A stretch of DNA of 64,000 bases from contig CALVOV010000001.1 in the NCBI GenBank assembly GCA_944350385.1, forward strand, positions 1 through 64,000. Direction: 5' to 3'. Position numbers and translations under genes: made by a program. Every line of letters starts with the position of its first letter. The first letter of the stretch is position 1. This DNA comes from an uncultured Bacilli bacterium. Its GTDB lineage: Bacteria; Bacillota_I; Bacilli_A; RF39; UBA660. The notes under the pieces are model-generated. The model saw only the letters and a list, made by a program, of their open reading frames with translations. It was not told where the DNA came from and made no database searches. Shown here piece after piece: positions 63,427 through 64,000 of this stretch.

Positions 63427-63435
63427 TGGTATGAT
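63427..63435 (+). promoter_or_regulatory. Extended -10 promoter of the GNAT gene
   Basis: TGgTATGAT, 23 bases before the start codon. Confidence 0.5.
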
Positions 63436-63458
63436 TTTTATAAGGATTAGGTGATTTT

Positions 63459-63866
63459 ATGAATGTTGTTGTCAGAAAATATGAAGATAATGATTCTAGC
63501 CAAGTTGATAAAATTATTTTAGATAATTTTGGTGGAGAGTTAGTTCGAGATAAAATTGCTGACTATATCGATCAATATGTAGCAGTGGAAAATGGTAAAG
63601 TTATTGGATATTTTGTTACAACAAAGATTCTAAACGTTATTCGTGGTTACTATTATTATTTAATTGATTATGTTTGTGTTGATAAAGATAATCAAGGAAA
63701 AGGTATAGGTAAGGTTATGATGAATTTTATAATTGAAAGAGCTAAAACAGAAGGTATTAGGTATATTCAATTAACTAGTTCTGATAAGCGTATTTTTGCT
63801 AGAAAACTATACACTTCGGTGGGATTTGTAAAATATGATACAAATATATTTAGGTTGGTGATTTAA
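63459..63866 (+). CDS. GNAT-family N-acetyltransferase
   Basis: A 135-residue acetyltransferase of the GNAT fold. The acetyl-CoA binding motif A reads VCVDKDNQGKGIGKVMM (Q-x-x-G-x-G/A), followed by the IERAKTEGIRYIQLTSS strand and the FARKLYTSVGFVKYD motif. The substrate cannot be told. GGATTAGGTGAT precedes the ATG. The stop is directly followed by the start of the next gene, suggesting co-transcription with the phosphorylase gene. Confidence 0.88.
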   Translation: MNVVVRKYEDNDSSQVDKIILDNFGGELVRDKIADYIDQYVAVENGKVIGYFVTTKILNVIRGYYYYLIDYVCVDKDNQGKGIGKVMMNFIIERAKTEGIRYIQLTSSDKRIFARKLYTSVGFVKYDTNIFRLVI

Positions 63867-64000
63867 ATGATAATAGATATTATTAATAAAAAGAGATTGG
63901 GTAAAGAATTAAGTTATAGTGAAATTGATAAGTTTTTTAATGCCTATTTAGATGGTGAGATAAAGGATTATCAAATGAGTGCTTTACTTATGGCAATTTG
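63867..64000 (+). CDS. Pyrimidine-nucleoside (thymidine) phosphorylase, N-terminus only
   Basis: The gene runs off the right edge. The 44 visible codons give MIIDIINKKRLGKELSYSEI followed by DKFFNAYLDGEIKDYQMSALLMAI, which matches the start of the pyrimidine-nucleoside phosphorylase/thymidine phosphorylase family (xxDIIxKKRxGxxLxxxEIxxFIxGYxxGxIPDYQMSALLMAI). It would split nucleosides into base and sugar 1-phosphate in pyrimidine salvage. It follows the GNAT stop directly. A TAGGTTGGTGAT ribosome site lies within the end of the GNAT gene. Confidence 0.88.
   Translation, partial: MIIDIINKKRLGKELSYSEIDKFFNAYLDGEIKDYQMSALLMAI

Overview
The window is a densely packed, very AT-rich bacterial chromosome segment (about 30% G+C by eye, not counted). 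It uses the standard code: several genes end in TGA. The content points to a low-GC Gram-positive of class Bacilli, probably an uncultured gut-type lineage near the Mollicutes/Erysipelotrichia/RF39 branch; that placement is inference. It carries endospore genes (alpha/beta SASP, SpoIVA, SpoVIF, a CotD-like coat protein and two tiny YjcZ-like proteins). Gene order echoes Bacillus in several places: dnaD-nth-ponA-recU, gpsB-rnpB, rodZ-pgsA-recA-rny, and der-spoIVA-hup. I saw no tRNA, rRNA, CRISPR array, transposase or phage gene.

Region 1 (1-15.1 kb): the end of ezrA and a terminator, then an unusual 14-kb operon. In order it encodes a giant exported fibronectin-III-like protein, a second exported protein of similar design, an F0 c subunit, a membrane-anchored protein resembling a b-delta fusion, an F1 alpha subunit with a repetitive acidic tail of about 450 residues, gamma, beta, a short epsilon, a polytopic membrane protein that may be a minimal subunit a, and a third exported protein. 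The ATPase genes keep the classical c-b/delta-alpha-gamma-beta-epsilon order. They are wrapped in surface-protein genes and look like a diverged rotary ATPase coupled to a cell-surface structure. This is the most interesting system here.

Region 2 (15.1-33 kb): thiI, an SASP gene, two tandem diverged acetate kinases, nrnA, engB, a block of sporulation genes with der on the minus strand, hup, cca, dnaD, nth, and a recU-ponA operon on the minus strand.

Region 3 (33-44 kb): gpsB, the RNase P RNA gene (type B), rodZ-like, pgsA, recA, murE, rny, a hybrid sensor kinase split by a one-base frameshift in a T8 run, and rnj.

Region 4 (44-57 kb): ftsY-ylxM, an orphan HerA-like ATPase, a zinc-ribbon membrane protein, ffh, a CotD-like gene, rpoZ, recX, a GT-C-like membrane protein, prsA, two tiny sporulation genes behind a good sigma-K promoter, a HIT protein, and a large acidic coiled-coil protein.

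Region 5 (57-64 kb): a SUF Fe-S operon (sufC, short sufD, sufS, sufU, an unknown gene, sufB) with a perfect inverted repeat over its promoter; then ssb, ispG with an A28 tract just after its start codon, a GNAT acetyltransferase and the start of a pyrimidine-nucleoside phosphorylase gene. Many promoters have an extended -10 (TGnTATAAT) placed so close to the gene that the leader would be only about 10-20 nt.
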